NCBI GenBank assembly: GCA_964627845.1
Contig: CAZVKL010000016.1
Span: 1 to 23,614 of the forward strand
Length of the DNA stretch: 23,614 bases
Source of the DNA: DUUI01 sp964627845
GTDB taxonomy: Bacteria; Bacillota_I; Bacilli_A; Erysipelotrichales; Erysipelotrichaceae
Direction of reading: 5' to 3'
The position numbers were made by a program, and so were the translations under genes. The notes under the pieces were generated by a model. That model was not told where the DNA came from. It saw nothing but the letters and a program-made list of their open reading frames with translations, and ran no database searches. The first letter of the stretch is position 1; every line of letters begins with the position of its first letter. Below are positions 16,714-23,336 of this stretch, in pieces.

Positions 16714-16720
16714 AATGGAG

Positions 16721-16754
16721 AAAGAACAATGATGACAATCCAGAAAGGTTCTTT
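16721..16754. repeat. Inverted repeat upstream of the 16808 promoter
   Basis: AAAGAAC (16721-16727) and GTTCTTT (16748-16754) are 7-bp inverted arms separated by 20 bases, ending eight bases before the -35 box. No T tract follows. It may be an operator or chance in AT-rich DNA. Confidence 0.25.
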
Positions 16755-16761
16755 AATAAAA

Positions 16762-16803
16762 TTGAACCGAAACTTTTTGTAATCTATAATAAAGACAGAG
16801 GTG
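16762..16803 (+). promoter_or_regulatory. Promoter of the 16808-17276 envelope genes
   Basis: TTGAAC (16762-16767), a 17-base spacer and TATAAT (16785-16790) form the best full sigma-A-type promoter in the window. Expected transcription start is near 16797, right at AGAGGTG (16797-16803), the ribosome binding site of the gene at 16808, leaving a leader of about 11 nt. Confidence 0.8.
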
Positions 16804-16807
16804 TCGT

Positions 16808-17266
16808 ATGAGTTCAAAATCATTTTTTAGAAATAATCTAATTATTTTCACGATTATTGGATTACTGTTAGTCTTGTTGTTGTATTTTTTCTATGTCCGA
16901 CAAAACATCAAAGTGATTAATCCAGAAGATTATCAATTTAATTATGTTATTGTTGATTTGTCCCCAAAAGAGAGTTATCAAGGAGAGATTGACCCTGAAC
17001 TAAGTAATGATTTTATTAATTATGTCAATGATTCAATCTTAAGTCGACGTGTCTTTAGTCTCAATCCTGAAATGGCAGAAACAATTCGTTTTAATAATGA
17101 CAAACACAGTTATGAAATTGTTTTAGGTTTAGACAACGATATTTATATTGACCGTAAAGTTCGGGATACTGATGAAATAGCGGATATGATTCGTTATCAA
17201 CTGAAGGCAAATCAAAAAGAGAATATCCTTGAGAAAATCAATGAACTGATTCAAGTTATAGAATAG
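16808..17266 (+). CDS. Signal-anchored protein of unknown function
   Basis: A 152-residue protein with a short positively charged N-terminus (K4, R8), one strongly hydrophobic segment at about residues 9-30, and an acidic remainder of about 120 residues, predicted to lie outside the cell with the N-terminus inside. The outer part has FNYVIVDLSPKESY, a motif-poor middle and a C-terminal amphipathic helix. There is no lipobox cysteine. I do not recognise a family. It shares a promoter with the lipoprotein gene nine bases downstream, so the two products probably act together at the membrane surface. Confidence 0.7.
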   Translation: MSSKSFFRNNLIIFTIIGLLLVLLLYFFYVRQNIKVINPEDYQFNYVIVDLSPKESYQGEIDPELSNDFINYVNDSILSRRVFSLNPEMAETIRFNNDKHSYEIVLGLDNDIYIDRKVRDTDEIADMIRYQLKANQKENILEKINELIQVIE

Positions 17267-17275
17267 GAGAGTTAT

Positions 17276-18385
17276 ATGAAGAAAGTTATTGTTTTTCTAT
17301 TGATGTTTTTGTTAATAGGATGTACGATCCAACCACCACAAACACCTGTTGAGCAAGATACAATCAAAGAGGATGTTGAAGTAACTGAAGATGAGACAGT
17401 TCAACAAGAAGTGGTGGATGATCAAGAAGAAATAATTGAACAGGAACCAGAAACTATTCAAGTTGAAATGACTGAGGCAATGATTGAGACGAAAATTCAA
17501 GAAATTTCTATTAATGAGGATGGTCCAATTCAATTTGTAGGTAAAGAAGATGATTGGATTTACTTTGTTGTTCAACATCCAGTTGATCAAGAAAATGAAA
17601 TTTCTTCAGCATCTAAGCTTTATCGAATGGATGATGAAAGTTTTGAATATGAGTTACACAAAGAGTTTGCTGGTGAGACAAGCGTTTTAGACATAAAAGA
17701 AGAAGAAGATATTCTTTATGCCATTGTCTATTCTGAGAATGATCAAGGTGGAAATATCCAAGTATTGATGAATCCATTTAGCGAAAATGAGACAGTTATC
17801 GATGATTTTAGTTTAATTTCTTCAGGAACAAATCGTTTGTATGAACTTGATGATGAACTCCATTACTATAAAAATACGGAGTCAGGATTTGATTTAGTAC
17901 AAATTAATGGCAATACTGTTCGTAGTTTTAGTGGACAGACACGACCTTATCTTGATTTTTATCAAGATGATGACATTCATATTTTTGTACAGAACAATCA
18001 TTTGTATGCTTATCGTAATCATCAATGGATCGAGATGGAGATTCCCTCTGAATATAGTATGGTCTTCCCATTTGTAGACAAGGTTTTAATTAGAGAAAAA
18101 GATCAGTATTATTGGGCTAATCTTAGAACACAAAAGATTGAAAACATTGGAGCTTTAGAAAATGTTGATTTCTTTACAGTCGACTATTTAGATGATGATG
18201 AATTAATCAGTATTGGTGAAGATCGAAATCTATATTATATTGAAGTGGATGATGATACTTATAATTTTAAAGTGAAACAAATCTCTGAGATAGATAAGCC
18301 AGTGTCACTTTTTAGAATCGACGATGATGAAGTGATTGTCACGACAGAATCAGGTCGTTTCTATCATGTTGAAATAGACGATTAA
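17276..18385 (+). CDS. Predicted lipoprotein, first tandem paralogue
   Basis: A 369-residue exported lipoprotein. The signal peptide MKKVIVFLLMFLLIGC ends in a lipobox with lipidated C16. Then comes a very acidic linker (about 17-65, rich in E, D, Q) and a domain of about 300 residues dominated by short beta-strands with repeated aromatic-acidic turns (WIYFVV, KLYRMDDE, LYYIEVDDD, RFYHVEIDD), which could be a beta-propeller-like fold; this is inference. It resembles the next gene in its signal peptide, EPETIQV, and ENETVID versus ENETTID. Ribosome binding site TAGGAGAG is well placed. A terminator follows. Function unknown; a cell-surface role is likely. Confidence 0.8.
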   Translation: MKKVIVFLLMFLLIGCTIQPPQTPVEQDTIKEDVEVTEDETVQQEVVDDQEEIIEQEPETIQVEMTEAMIETKIQEISINEDGPIQFVGKEDDWIYFVVQHPVDQENEISSASKLYRMDDESFEYELHKEFAGETSVLDIKEEEDILYAIVYSENDQGGNIQVLMNPFSENETVIDDFSLISSGTNRLYELDDELHYYKNTESGFDLVQINGNTVRSFSGQTRPYLDFYQDDDIHIFVQNNHLYAYRNHQWIEMEIPSEYSMVFPFVDKVLIREKDQYYWANLRTQKIENIGALENVDFFTVDYLDDDELISIGEDRNLYYIEVDDDTYNFKVKQISEIDKPVSLFRIDDDEVIVTTESGRFYHVEIDD

Positions 18386-18386
18386 G

Positions 18387-18410
18387 AAGGTTGAGTGATC
18401 AACCTTTTTT
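18387..18410 (+). terminator. Rho-independent terminator between the lipoprotein genes
   Basis: AAGGTTGA (18387-18394), loop GTGA, TCAACCTT (18399-18406) and a T run to 18410. A perfect 8-bp stem two bases after a TAA stop; it separates the transcription of the two paralogues. Confidence 0.92.
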
Positions 18411-18447
18411 AGACTCTATTCAATGGTTATTTTTGACAAAACGGATA

Positions 18448-18475
18448 GTTTAACTTTTATTAAACAGGTTATAAT
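18448..18475 (+). promoter_or_regulatory. Promoter of second lipoprotein gene with inverted repeat
   Basis: TATAAT at 18470-18475 places the start near 18482, immediately at AAAGGAGGG (18482-18490). No -35 of good quality lies 16-18 bases upstream; a consensus TTGACA at 18433 is 31 bases away. Instead, GTTTAA (18448-18453) and TTAAAC (18460-18465) form a 6-bp inverted repeat over the region where a -35 would be, which suggests a regulator site. Confidence 0.5.
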
Positions 18476-18495
18476 AAACACAAAGGAGGGCGACT

Positions 18496-19644
18496 ATGAA
18501 AAGACTAATACTATGTGTTCTTATTTTCTTGTTAATAGGTTGTACCAATAAATCAACTATCGATAATAATGAACCAACTTTAGATCAAGATGTGGTAAAA
18601 GAGAATAATGACAACGAAGTTGAGGAAACCAATGATATAAAAGAGCCAGAGACTATACAGGTTGATGACAATTTTTATGAAACTGAATCAATTTTGTTGA
18701 ATCAAAATGAACATCGATCACATGTCATCAAAGGAGATGATGAATTCTTTTATTTGGTGATTGAAAAGCCACTTGAATTTCAAGAGGTTGGCCAGCTACC
18801 CAATCCTTCATCAGAAGTTTATAAAGTTGATATAGAGACTCATGAACAGACTTTAGTTAAGGAAATGAGAGAGAAACAAACCATTTTAGATATTGAAAAC
18901 TATCAGGGCATCGATTATGCGATAGTCTTAGCGCATCCTCAAGAAGACGATGTTACTATCAAAGTTATTAAAGACTTTTTTACCGAAAATGAAACGACTA
19001 TTGATGAATATCCATATATCTTCTATTCAACTAATATTTTTAGAAATTATAATGATAAACTCTACTACTTTCGACTAAGTGATGAACTGGCTTTTAGTCT
19101 AATTCACATTGATGGTCAACAAGCTGATGATGATTATACAGAAGAACCATCAAAAATTATTAGGTATGATTGGGTTGAGGACATAATAAGTCAAGACAAT
19201 CAGTTAATCATGGTTGTTTATCGACAAGAAGACAGTAGTGACTATACATTGAAAGCCTATTTTAACGATGATGTTATTGAGAAAAAACTTCCTCATGAAC
19301 CGTCTCGCTTCTATTCATTTAAAGACCGTGTTTTAATTACAACTGATGAAGAAGTAAACATGACTGAGGCTAGGTGGCTAGATTTAGCGACCACGGAAAT
19401 ATTACCAGCTGATGTTAATTATCAAATCGATGGCTATAGGATTGAATCTCTCACAAATGATCTGGCTATTGTTTATGAGTATGGAAAGAAATTTGATATG
19501 GTTTATGTCAATGATGACTATCAGTTTGAAGTCACTGAAGTTCCAGAATTACTGTATACATCGAATGTCACGAAATTATCAGATAGCAAATTATTATTGG
19601 ATATGAAGAATAATGAATATCTAATACTTACTTTAAATCATTAA
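18496..19644 (+). CDS. Predicted lipoprotein, second tandem paralogue
   Basis: A 382-residue exported lipoprotein with signal peptide MKRLILCVLIFLLIGC and lipidated C16, at the same residue as in the preceding paralogue. An acidic linker (about 17-55) leads to EPETIQV and a beta-rich domain with LYYFRLSDE and VYVNDDYQFEV-type strands. The order of matching segments follows the first copy, pointing to tandem duplication with strong divergence afterwards. It has its own promoter, a perfect ribosome binding site (AAAGGAGGG, six bases after GGAGG to the ATG) and its own terminator, so it can be expressed separately from the first copy. Function unknown. Confidence 0.8.
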   Translation: MKRLILCVLIFLLIGCTNKSTIDNNEPTLDQDVVKENNDNEVEETNDIKEPETIQVDDNFYETESILLNQNEHRSHVIKGDDEFFYLVIEKPLEFQEVGQLPNPSSEVYKVDIETHEQTLVKEMREKQTILDIENYQGIDYAIVLAHPQEDDVTIKVIKDFFTENETTIDEYPYIFYSTNIFRNYNDKLYYFRLSDELAFSLIHIDGQQADDDYTEEPSKIIRYDWVEDIISQDNQLIMVVYRQEDSSDYTLKAYFNDDVIEKKLPHEPSRFYSFKDRVLITTDEEVNMTEARWLDLATTEILPADVNYQIDGYRIESLTNDLAIVYEYGKKFDMVYVNDDYQFEVTEVPELLYTSNVTKLSDSKLLLDMKNNEYLILTLNH

Positions 19645-19656
19645 AGAGACTCATAT

Positions 19657-19690
19657 AAAAACCCGTCCACTCAGTGTTAATGGGTTTTTT
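19657..19690. terminator. Terminator between convergent lipoprotein and yigZ genes
   Basis: AAAAACCC (19657-19664) pairs with GGGTTTTT (19682-19689) around a 17-nt loop. Both strands give a stem followed by T bases (six on plus, five on minus), so it may serve both genes. The long loop and A-T-rich stem make it weaker than the others here. Confidence 0.65.
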
Positions 19691-19724
19691 ATAATAAGAC
19701 GGTTTTAAACAGTAGCAAAACTTT

Positions 19725-20327
19725 TTATGTTATCTCAATCAATTGTTTTTCTTTATCAACTATCTCTATACTTATTTGATTGTTAGTCATTTCAATTAAT
19801 TCATCAAAAAGTGATTGATCATAGACATCGAGTTTAAAAATCATTTGTTGATCATAAATTCGATCAGTTATTCTGGCCTTAGGTTCAATCTTTGTTTCAA
19901 TAATATTCATTAGATTATAGTCTATGTTTATTTTAACTTTAATCACTTCTAAATACTGATAGAAAGTTTGATAGTTTAACCCATTAGAAACAGCCTGACC
20001 ATAGGCTCTGATAAGACCACCACGACCTAAAAGGGTACCACCAAAATAACGGACCACAATACAACAGACTTCATTAATTTGGTTACCTAATAATGTTTGA
20101 AGCATAGGTTGACCAGCTGTATTAGAAGGTTCGCCATCATCAGAAGCATAATGAATATCGTCAATGACCACCGCTAAACAATGATGATTCGCATTCGGAT
20201 GTTCTTTGCGAAGTTGTTGTTGATGGTGTTTAGCCTCATCCAACGATTTAACATGATAAAAATAAGTAAGAAATTTAGATTTTTCGACTTCAATCGAAGT
20301 CACTTCACCCAGCTTAATAATTTTCAT
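19725..20327 (-). CDS. yigZ: YigZ/IMPACT family protein
   Basis: A 200-residue cytoplasmic protein of the UPF0029/IMPACT family. The N-terminal domain has KSKFLTYFYHV, ASDDGEPSNTAGQPML (61-76) and VVRYFGGTLLGRGGLIRAYG (91-110), which are diagnostic; the C-terminal 65 residues fit the ferredoxin-like second domain usual in bacterial members. The biochemical role of the family is not firmly established; eukaryotic IMPACT acts on translational control. The start at 20327 is set by homology and by an extended -10 exactly six bases upstream, implying a leaderless mRNA. It diverges from the degV pair. Confidence 0.92.
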   Translation of the reverse strand: MKIIKLGEVTSIEVEKSKFLTYFYHVKSLDEAKHHQQQLRKEHPNANHHCLAVVIDDIHYASDDGEPSNTAGQPMLQTLLGNQINEVCCIVVRYFGGTLLGRGGLIRAYGQAVSNGLNYQTFYQYLEVIKVKINIDYNLMNIIETKIEPKARITDRIYDQQMIFKLDVYDQSLFDELIEMTNNQISIEIVDKEKQLIEIT

Positions 20328-20342
20328 AGAAATAGTGTATCA
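20325..20342 (-). promoter_or_regulatory. yigZ promoter, predicted leaderless start
   Basis: On the minus strand the extended -10 TGATACACT (20342-20334) is followed by ATTTCT and the ATG (20327-20325). The same six-base gap as at rnmV and addB puts transcription start on the start codon. No Shine-Dalgarno is present; the -35 is poor, as tolerated with extended -10 promoters. Confidence 0.5.
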
Positions 20343-20363
20343 TATTTATGAACAATTCTTTTT

Positions 20364-20378
20364 GTTTGAATATCAAAC
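20364..20378. promoter_or_regulatory. FabT-like palindrome over the degV promoter
   Basis: GTTTGAATATCAAAC is an inverted repeat with 6-bp arms (GTTTGA/TCAAAC). Its core TTTGAATATCAAA differs by one base from the core TTTGATTATCAAA of the operator known for the MarR-type fatty-acid regulator FabT of streptococci. It covers the -35 (20366-20371) of the downstream DegV/FakB-like gene, a position suited to repression. Confidence 0.5.
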
Positions 20379-20393
20379 TAGTTTTGTTATAAT
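20366..20393 (+). promoter_or_regulatory. Promoter of the degV pair
   Basis: TTGAAT (20366-20371), 16-base spacer and extended -10 TGTTATAAT (20385-20393). Transcription start is expected near 20400, giving a leader of about 15 nt containing the ribosome binding site AGAGGAA upstream of the ATG at 20415. Confidence 0.8.
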
Positions 20394-20414
20394 TGGGCAG
20401 AAAAGAGGAATTAT

Positions 20415-21275
20415 ATGAAAAGAATAGCAGTTGTTTTAGATAGTACTACTTTACCTTCAGAAAAATTAAAAAATAATCCAGATGTTTACGTTGCGCCTTT
20501 AGAAGTCATCGCCAATGGGGAAACCTATGTGGATGGCTTAGACATCCATGAAGAAGATTGGATTCGCTTTTTAGAGGAAGACGCAACGATGTCTACCTCA
20601 CAACCTTCGCTTAAAAATACGTTCGAGGTCTTAAAGAAAGTAAAAGAAGGTAACTATGATCATGTTTTTGTATTGACCCTAAGCTCTCATTTATCAGGAA
20701 CACATAATGGTTTTGAGTTAGCCCAACAAGAATTACAGGTGCCAAACTTAGAAGTGATCGATACATTAAGTATTGCGGGTCCAATCACAATTATGGCCGA
20801 AAACATTTTTGAGTATAACCAACAAGGTCGAAGTGTTGATGAAATACGCGATATGATTCATACAATGATGGATCATTGTGAGACCTATATTCATCCTGGC
20901 ACACTCAAACGTTTAATGTTCTCAGGACGAATGAATAAAGCGGTTGGTTCCTTGGCAAATCTGTTAAAATTAAAAGTGTTATTAGCCTTAAAGAATAAAG
21001 CTGAACAAATTGATAAGCACGATGTCTATCGGACCGAGAAAAAACTAATCTCTGAAATTGTTAATCAGTTTGATAAGATGGGTGTTAACTCAAAAGAATG
21101 GGTTATCTTTATGTTAGAACTACAAGCCAAAGAAAAATCAGAAGTTTATGAAAAAGCCATTAAAGATCATTTTGGTGATATTGAAGTTCGACGTGAAATG
21201 TTACCAGGTGTTATTGCCACCCATGTTGGATTAGGTGTCATAGGAGTTCAGGCTGTTAAGAAAGAGATTAACTAA
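20415..21275 (+). CDS. DegV family fatty-acid-binding protein, first copy
   Basis: A 286-residue DegV/FakB-type protein. These bind a fatty acid and present it to the kinase FakA, giving acyl-phosphate for phospholipid synthesis. Family features: VLDSTTLPSE near the N-terminus, MSTSQPSLKNTFE, LTLSSHLSGTHNG, RLMFSGRMNKAVGSLANLLK and the C-terminal HVGLGVIGV, where the His contacts the bound carboxylate in studied relatives. FakA is not in the window. A FabT-like palindrome overlaps its promoter, fitting a lipid role. It is followed by a paralogue overlapping by one base (TAATG). Confidence 0.9.
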   Translation: MKRIAVVLDSTTLPSEKLKNNPDVYVAPLEVIANGETYVDGLDIHEEDWIRFLEEDATMSTSQPSLKNTFEVLKKVKEGNYDHVFVLTLSSHLSGTHNGFELAQQELQVPNLEVIDTLSIAGPITIMAENIFEYNQQGRSVDEIRDMIHTMMDHCETYIHPGTLKRLMFSGRMNKAVGSLANLLKLKVLLALKNKAEQIDKHDVYRTEKKLISEIVNQFDKMGVNSKEWVIFMLELQAKEKSEVYEKAIKDHFGDIEVRREMLPGVIATHVGLGVIGVQAVKKEIN

Positions 21276-22135
21276 TGAAAAATATTGCCATTATCGTCGA
21301 TAGTTCAGCGGTCTTAGACCCTGCTATCCAAAATCATCCAGATGTTTATACTGCTCATTTAACACTAAGTGTAGAGGAACAAGCTTATCTTGATCAGCTT
21401 GAGTTTTCCCATCAACAAATCCTTGAGGCGCTCAAAGAAGACAAGGCTATGACCTCCGCAATGCCTTCCCTTGGCGAGATTATGCGAGTCTATAAAGAGG
21501 TTGACCAAAAAAACTATGATCATATTTTTGTTTTAAGTGTCTCCAGTCATGTTTCAGGAACCCACAGTGGGTTTGTTATGGTACAAGAAGAGTTGAAAAT
21601 CAAACATTTAGAAGTGATCGATACCTATAGTATTGCTGGGACGGTTGGATATATGACTCAAGTGCTCTTAGACTTGGCTCAACAGGATGCTACCTTAGAA
21701 CAGATGAAACTAGCGATAAAACAGATTATTGATAATACCATCGTTTATATCTTACCTAATAATTTAGAAAGACTCGTAAAGTCGGGTCGTGTCCATAAGG
21801 CGGTTGGAACGCTAACCAATCTATTAAAACTAAAAGTGGTTTTGGTCTTTAAAAACAAAGGAAAACAAATTGAGAAATGGGATATTACCCGTACTCAGAA
21901 AAGAGCTTTAAGTAAGATTGCGGACGCACTTAAACAATTTGGGGTGACGACCAAAGACTGGAAGTTAATTATCTTAGATATTGATGAAACTAGTCCAGTT
22001 GCTGAAATGAAAGCAGCCATAAAAGAAAAATTTAATGATATTGAAGTTCTCCTTCAAAACCTCCCATCTACTTTAGCACTACATGGTGGTTTGGGGACCA
22101 TCGTTATTCAAGCCGTTAAGAAAGTAAACTATTAA
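21275..22135 (+). CDS. DegV family fatty-acid-binding protein, second copy
   Basis: A paralogue of the same length (286 residues) as the gene before it. It has DSSAVLDP, MTSAMPSLGEIMR (Ala in place of Gln in the S-Q-P-S type segment), LSVSSHVSGTHSG, RLVKSGRVHKAVGTLTNLLKLK and C-terminal HGGLGTIVI. The pocket-lining segments differ between copies, which could mean different acyl-chain preference, as seen for paired FakB proteins elsewhere; that is inference. The start overlaps the preceding stop (TAATG), so translation is coupled. A terminator follows. Confidence 0.9.
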   Translation: MKNIAIIVDSSAVLDPAIQNHPDVYTAHLTLSVEEQAYLDQLEFSHQQILEALKEDKAMTSAMPSLGEIMRVYKEVDQKNYDHIFVLSVSSHVSGTHSGFVMVQEELKIKHLEVIDTYSIAGTVGYMTQVLLDLAQQDATLEQMKLAIKQIIDNTIVYILPNNLERLVKSGRVHKAVGTLTNLLKLKVVLVFKNKGKQIEKWDITRTQKRALSKIADALKQFGVTTKDWKLIILDIDETSPVAEMKAAIKEKFNDIEVLLQNLPSTLALHGGLGTIVIQAVKKVNY

Positions 22136-22137
22136 AG

Positions 22138-22169
22138 AAAACACCAAGGGCATTTATCTTTGGTGTTTT
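22138..22169. terminator. Bidirectional terminator between degV pair and nagZ-like gene
   Basis: AAAACACCAA (22138-22147) pairs with TTGGTGTTTT (22160-22169), a perfect 10-bp stem with T-rich flanks on both strands. The convergent minus-strand gene ends at 22154 inside the loop, so its stop codon lies within the hairpin. Confidence 0.85.
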
Positions 22170-23335
22170 AATTTGAGGATTGATTTTACTTTCATATCAA
22201 GCAGTTCTTCTTTATCAGGATGTTGTTGGATATGCTCTACTAAAGCGTCAAAAGCTTCTTTTAGATTGGCTGGCATAAGAATAATATCTCCACCCGCTTC
22301 AAAGACTTGTATGGCAGCCTCCCCAGCAGAGTACTGATCACTAATGGCTTTCATCGACATTGAATCGGTAATGATTAATCCTTCGAAGTTTAAAGTCTCT
22401 CTCAATACTGTATGTATCTCTTTAGACATTGAAGCCGGATATGAATCATCAGTAATATTAGGCGTTAAGATATGAGCCATCATCACCATATCAGTCTTGG
22501 CAATAATGCCCGCTTCAAATGGAATTAACTCGAGCTGTTGTAACGCTTCGAGTGTTTTTTCTGTAGTTACTTCTTCAAAATGAGAATCGGTTGATGTATC
22601 TCCATGACCTGGGAAATGTTTAATACTGGTGTGGATGCCAGCTTCATGAAATCCTTGAATGGCTGATGTGACCATTTGAGCCACAATATGTGGATCATTT
22701 GAAAAAGCTCGTGCCCCAATGACTGGGTTGTTTGGGTTACTGTTAACATCTGCTACTGGTGCGAAGTTCAAGTTAAAACCATAGTCTTTTAGATAATTCC
22801 CTATGGTGAGTCCTAATTGGTAAGCTTGGCTAGGGTCGTTGGTATTTCCAATGACTTCCATGTTGTTAAAGGTAGGAAGATTGAAGTTAGGGTTGTTGGC
22901 TAAGCGAGAGACCATGCCACCTTCTTCATCAATTGAGATAAAAGGTTCTATTTTTGATTGTTGTTTGAGTTGATTAATCAATGTTGTCATCTGTTGGGGA
23001 TTATCTATATTCTTATCAAAGAGTATAAATCCGCCGACTGGATATTGATTAAGAGTTCTTATAAGATCTTCATTTAATTGAGTGATTCCTATGGCGTCGA
23101 TATCTTCTAATTGATCGACACTTAACGATGTATCTAAGCCATCGATCCGTATGATGAAGAGCTGTCCTATTTTTTCTTGGAGGCTCATACTACCGAGTTG
23201 TTGGTCGATGGGTTCAATTGGTTCAATTGGTTCAATTGGCTCAATTGGCTCAATTGGCTCAACCGGATCAGGCTTAACCTTACAGCCTGAAATTAATAGG
23301 GAAATAAACATGAGAACAAGTAAAGTCTTTTTCAT
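22154..23335 (-). CDS. nagZ: Glycoside hydrolase family 3 beta-N-acetylhexosaminidase lipoprotein
   Basis: A 393-residue GH3 enzyme expected to release terminal N-acetylglucosamine, for example from peptidoglycan fragments. It starts with a lipoprotein signal peptide ending ISGC (C18), so it is anchored outside the cell, unlike cytoplasmic NagZ of enterobacteria. A spacer of six E-P-I repeats (about 26-43) follows. The catalytic domain has IGQLF, FISIDEEGG (132-140), KHFPGHGDTSTDSH (239-252) with the D250/H252 acid-base dyad, and nucleophile D324 in ITDSMSM. Ribosome binding site AGAGGT lies 8 bases upstream. One base separates it from the upstream membrane-protein gene. The exact substrate is uncertain. 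Confidence 0.9.
   Translation of the reverse strand: MKKTLLVLMFISLLISGCKVKPDPVEPIEPIEPIEPIEPIEPIDQQLGSMSLQEKIGQLFIIRIDGLDTSLSVDQLEDIDAIGITQLNEDLIRTLNQYPVGGFILFDKNIDNPQQMTTLINQLKQQSKIEPFISIDEEGGMVSRLANNPNFNLPTFNNMEVIGNTNDPSQAYQLGLTIGNYLKDYGFNLNFAPVADVNSNPNNPVIGARAFSNDPHIVAQMVTSAIQGFHEAGIHTSIKHFPGHGDTSTDSHFEEVTTEKTLEALQQLELIPFEAGIIAKTDMVMMAHILTPNITDDSYPASMSKEIHTVLRETLNFEGLIITDSMSMKAISDQYSAGEAAIQVFEAGGDIILMPANLKEAFDALVEHIQQHPDKEELLDMKVKSILKLKHQR
23211..23264. repeat. 9-bp tandem repeat in nagZ
   Basis: Six copies of a 9-bp unit: three GGTTCAATT, two GGCTCAATT and one GGCTCAACC on the plus strand. On the coding strand each unit encodes a tripeptide of the E-P-I repeat between lipid anchor and enzyme. 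Copy-number change would keep the frame and alter only spacer length. Confidence 0.9.
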
Positions 23336-23336
23336 A

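Noticed and set aside
16714..16761. Tiny frame starting ATGGAG after the exoA terminator
   Set aside because: Only five codons before TGA, and no ribosome binding site; it lies before the promoter of the next gene.
23211..23264. CRISPR-like array
   Set aside because: The units are 9 bp, contiguous and without spacers, and encode part of a protein.
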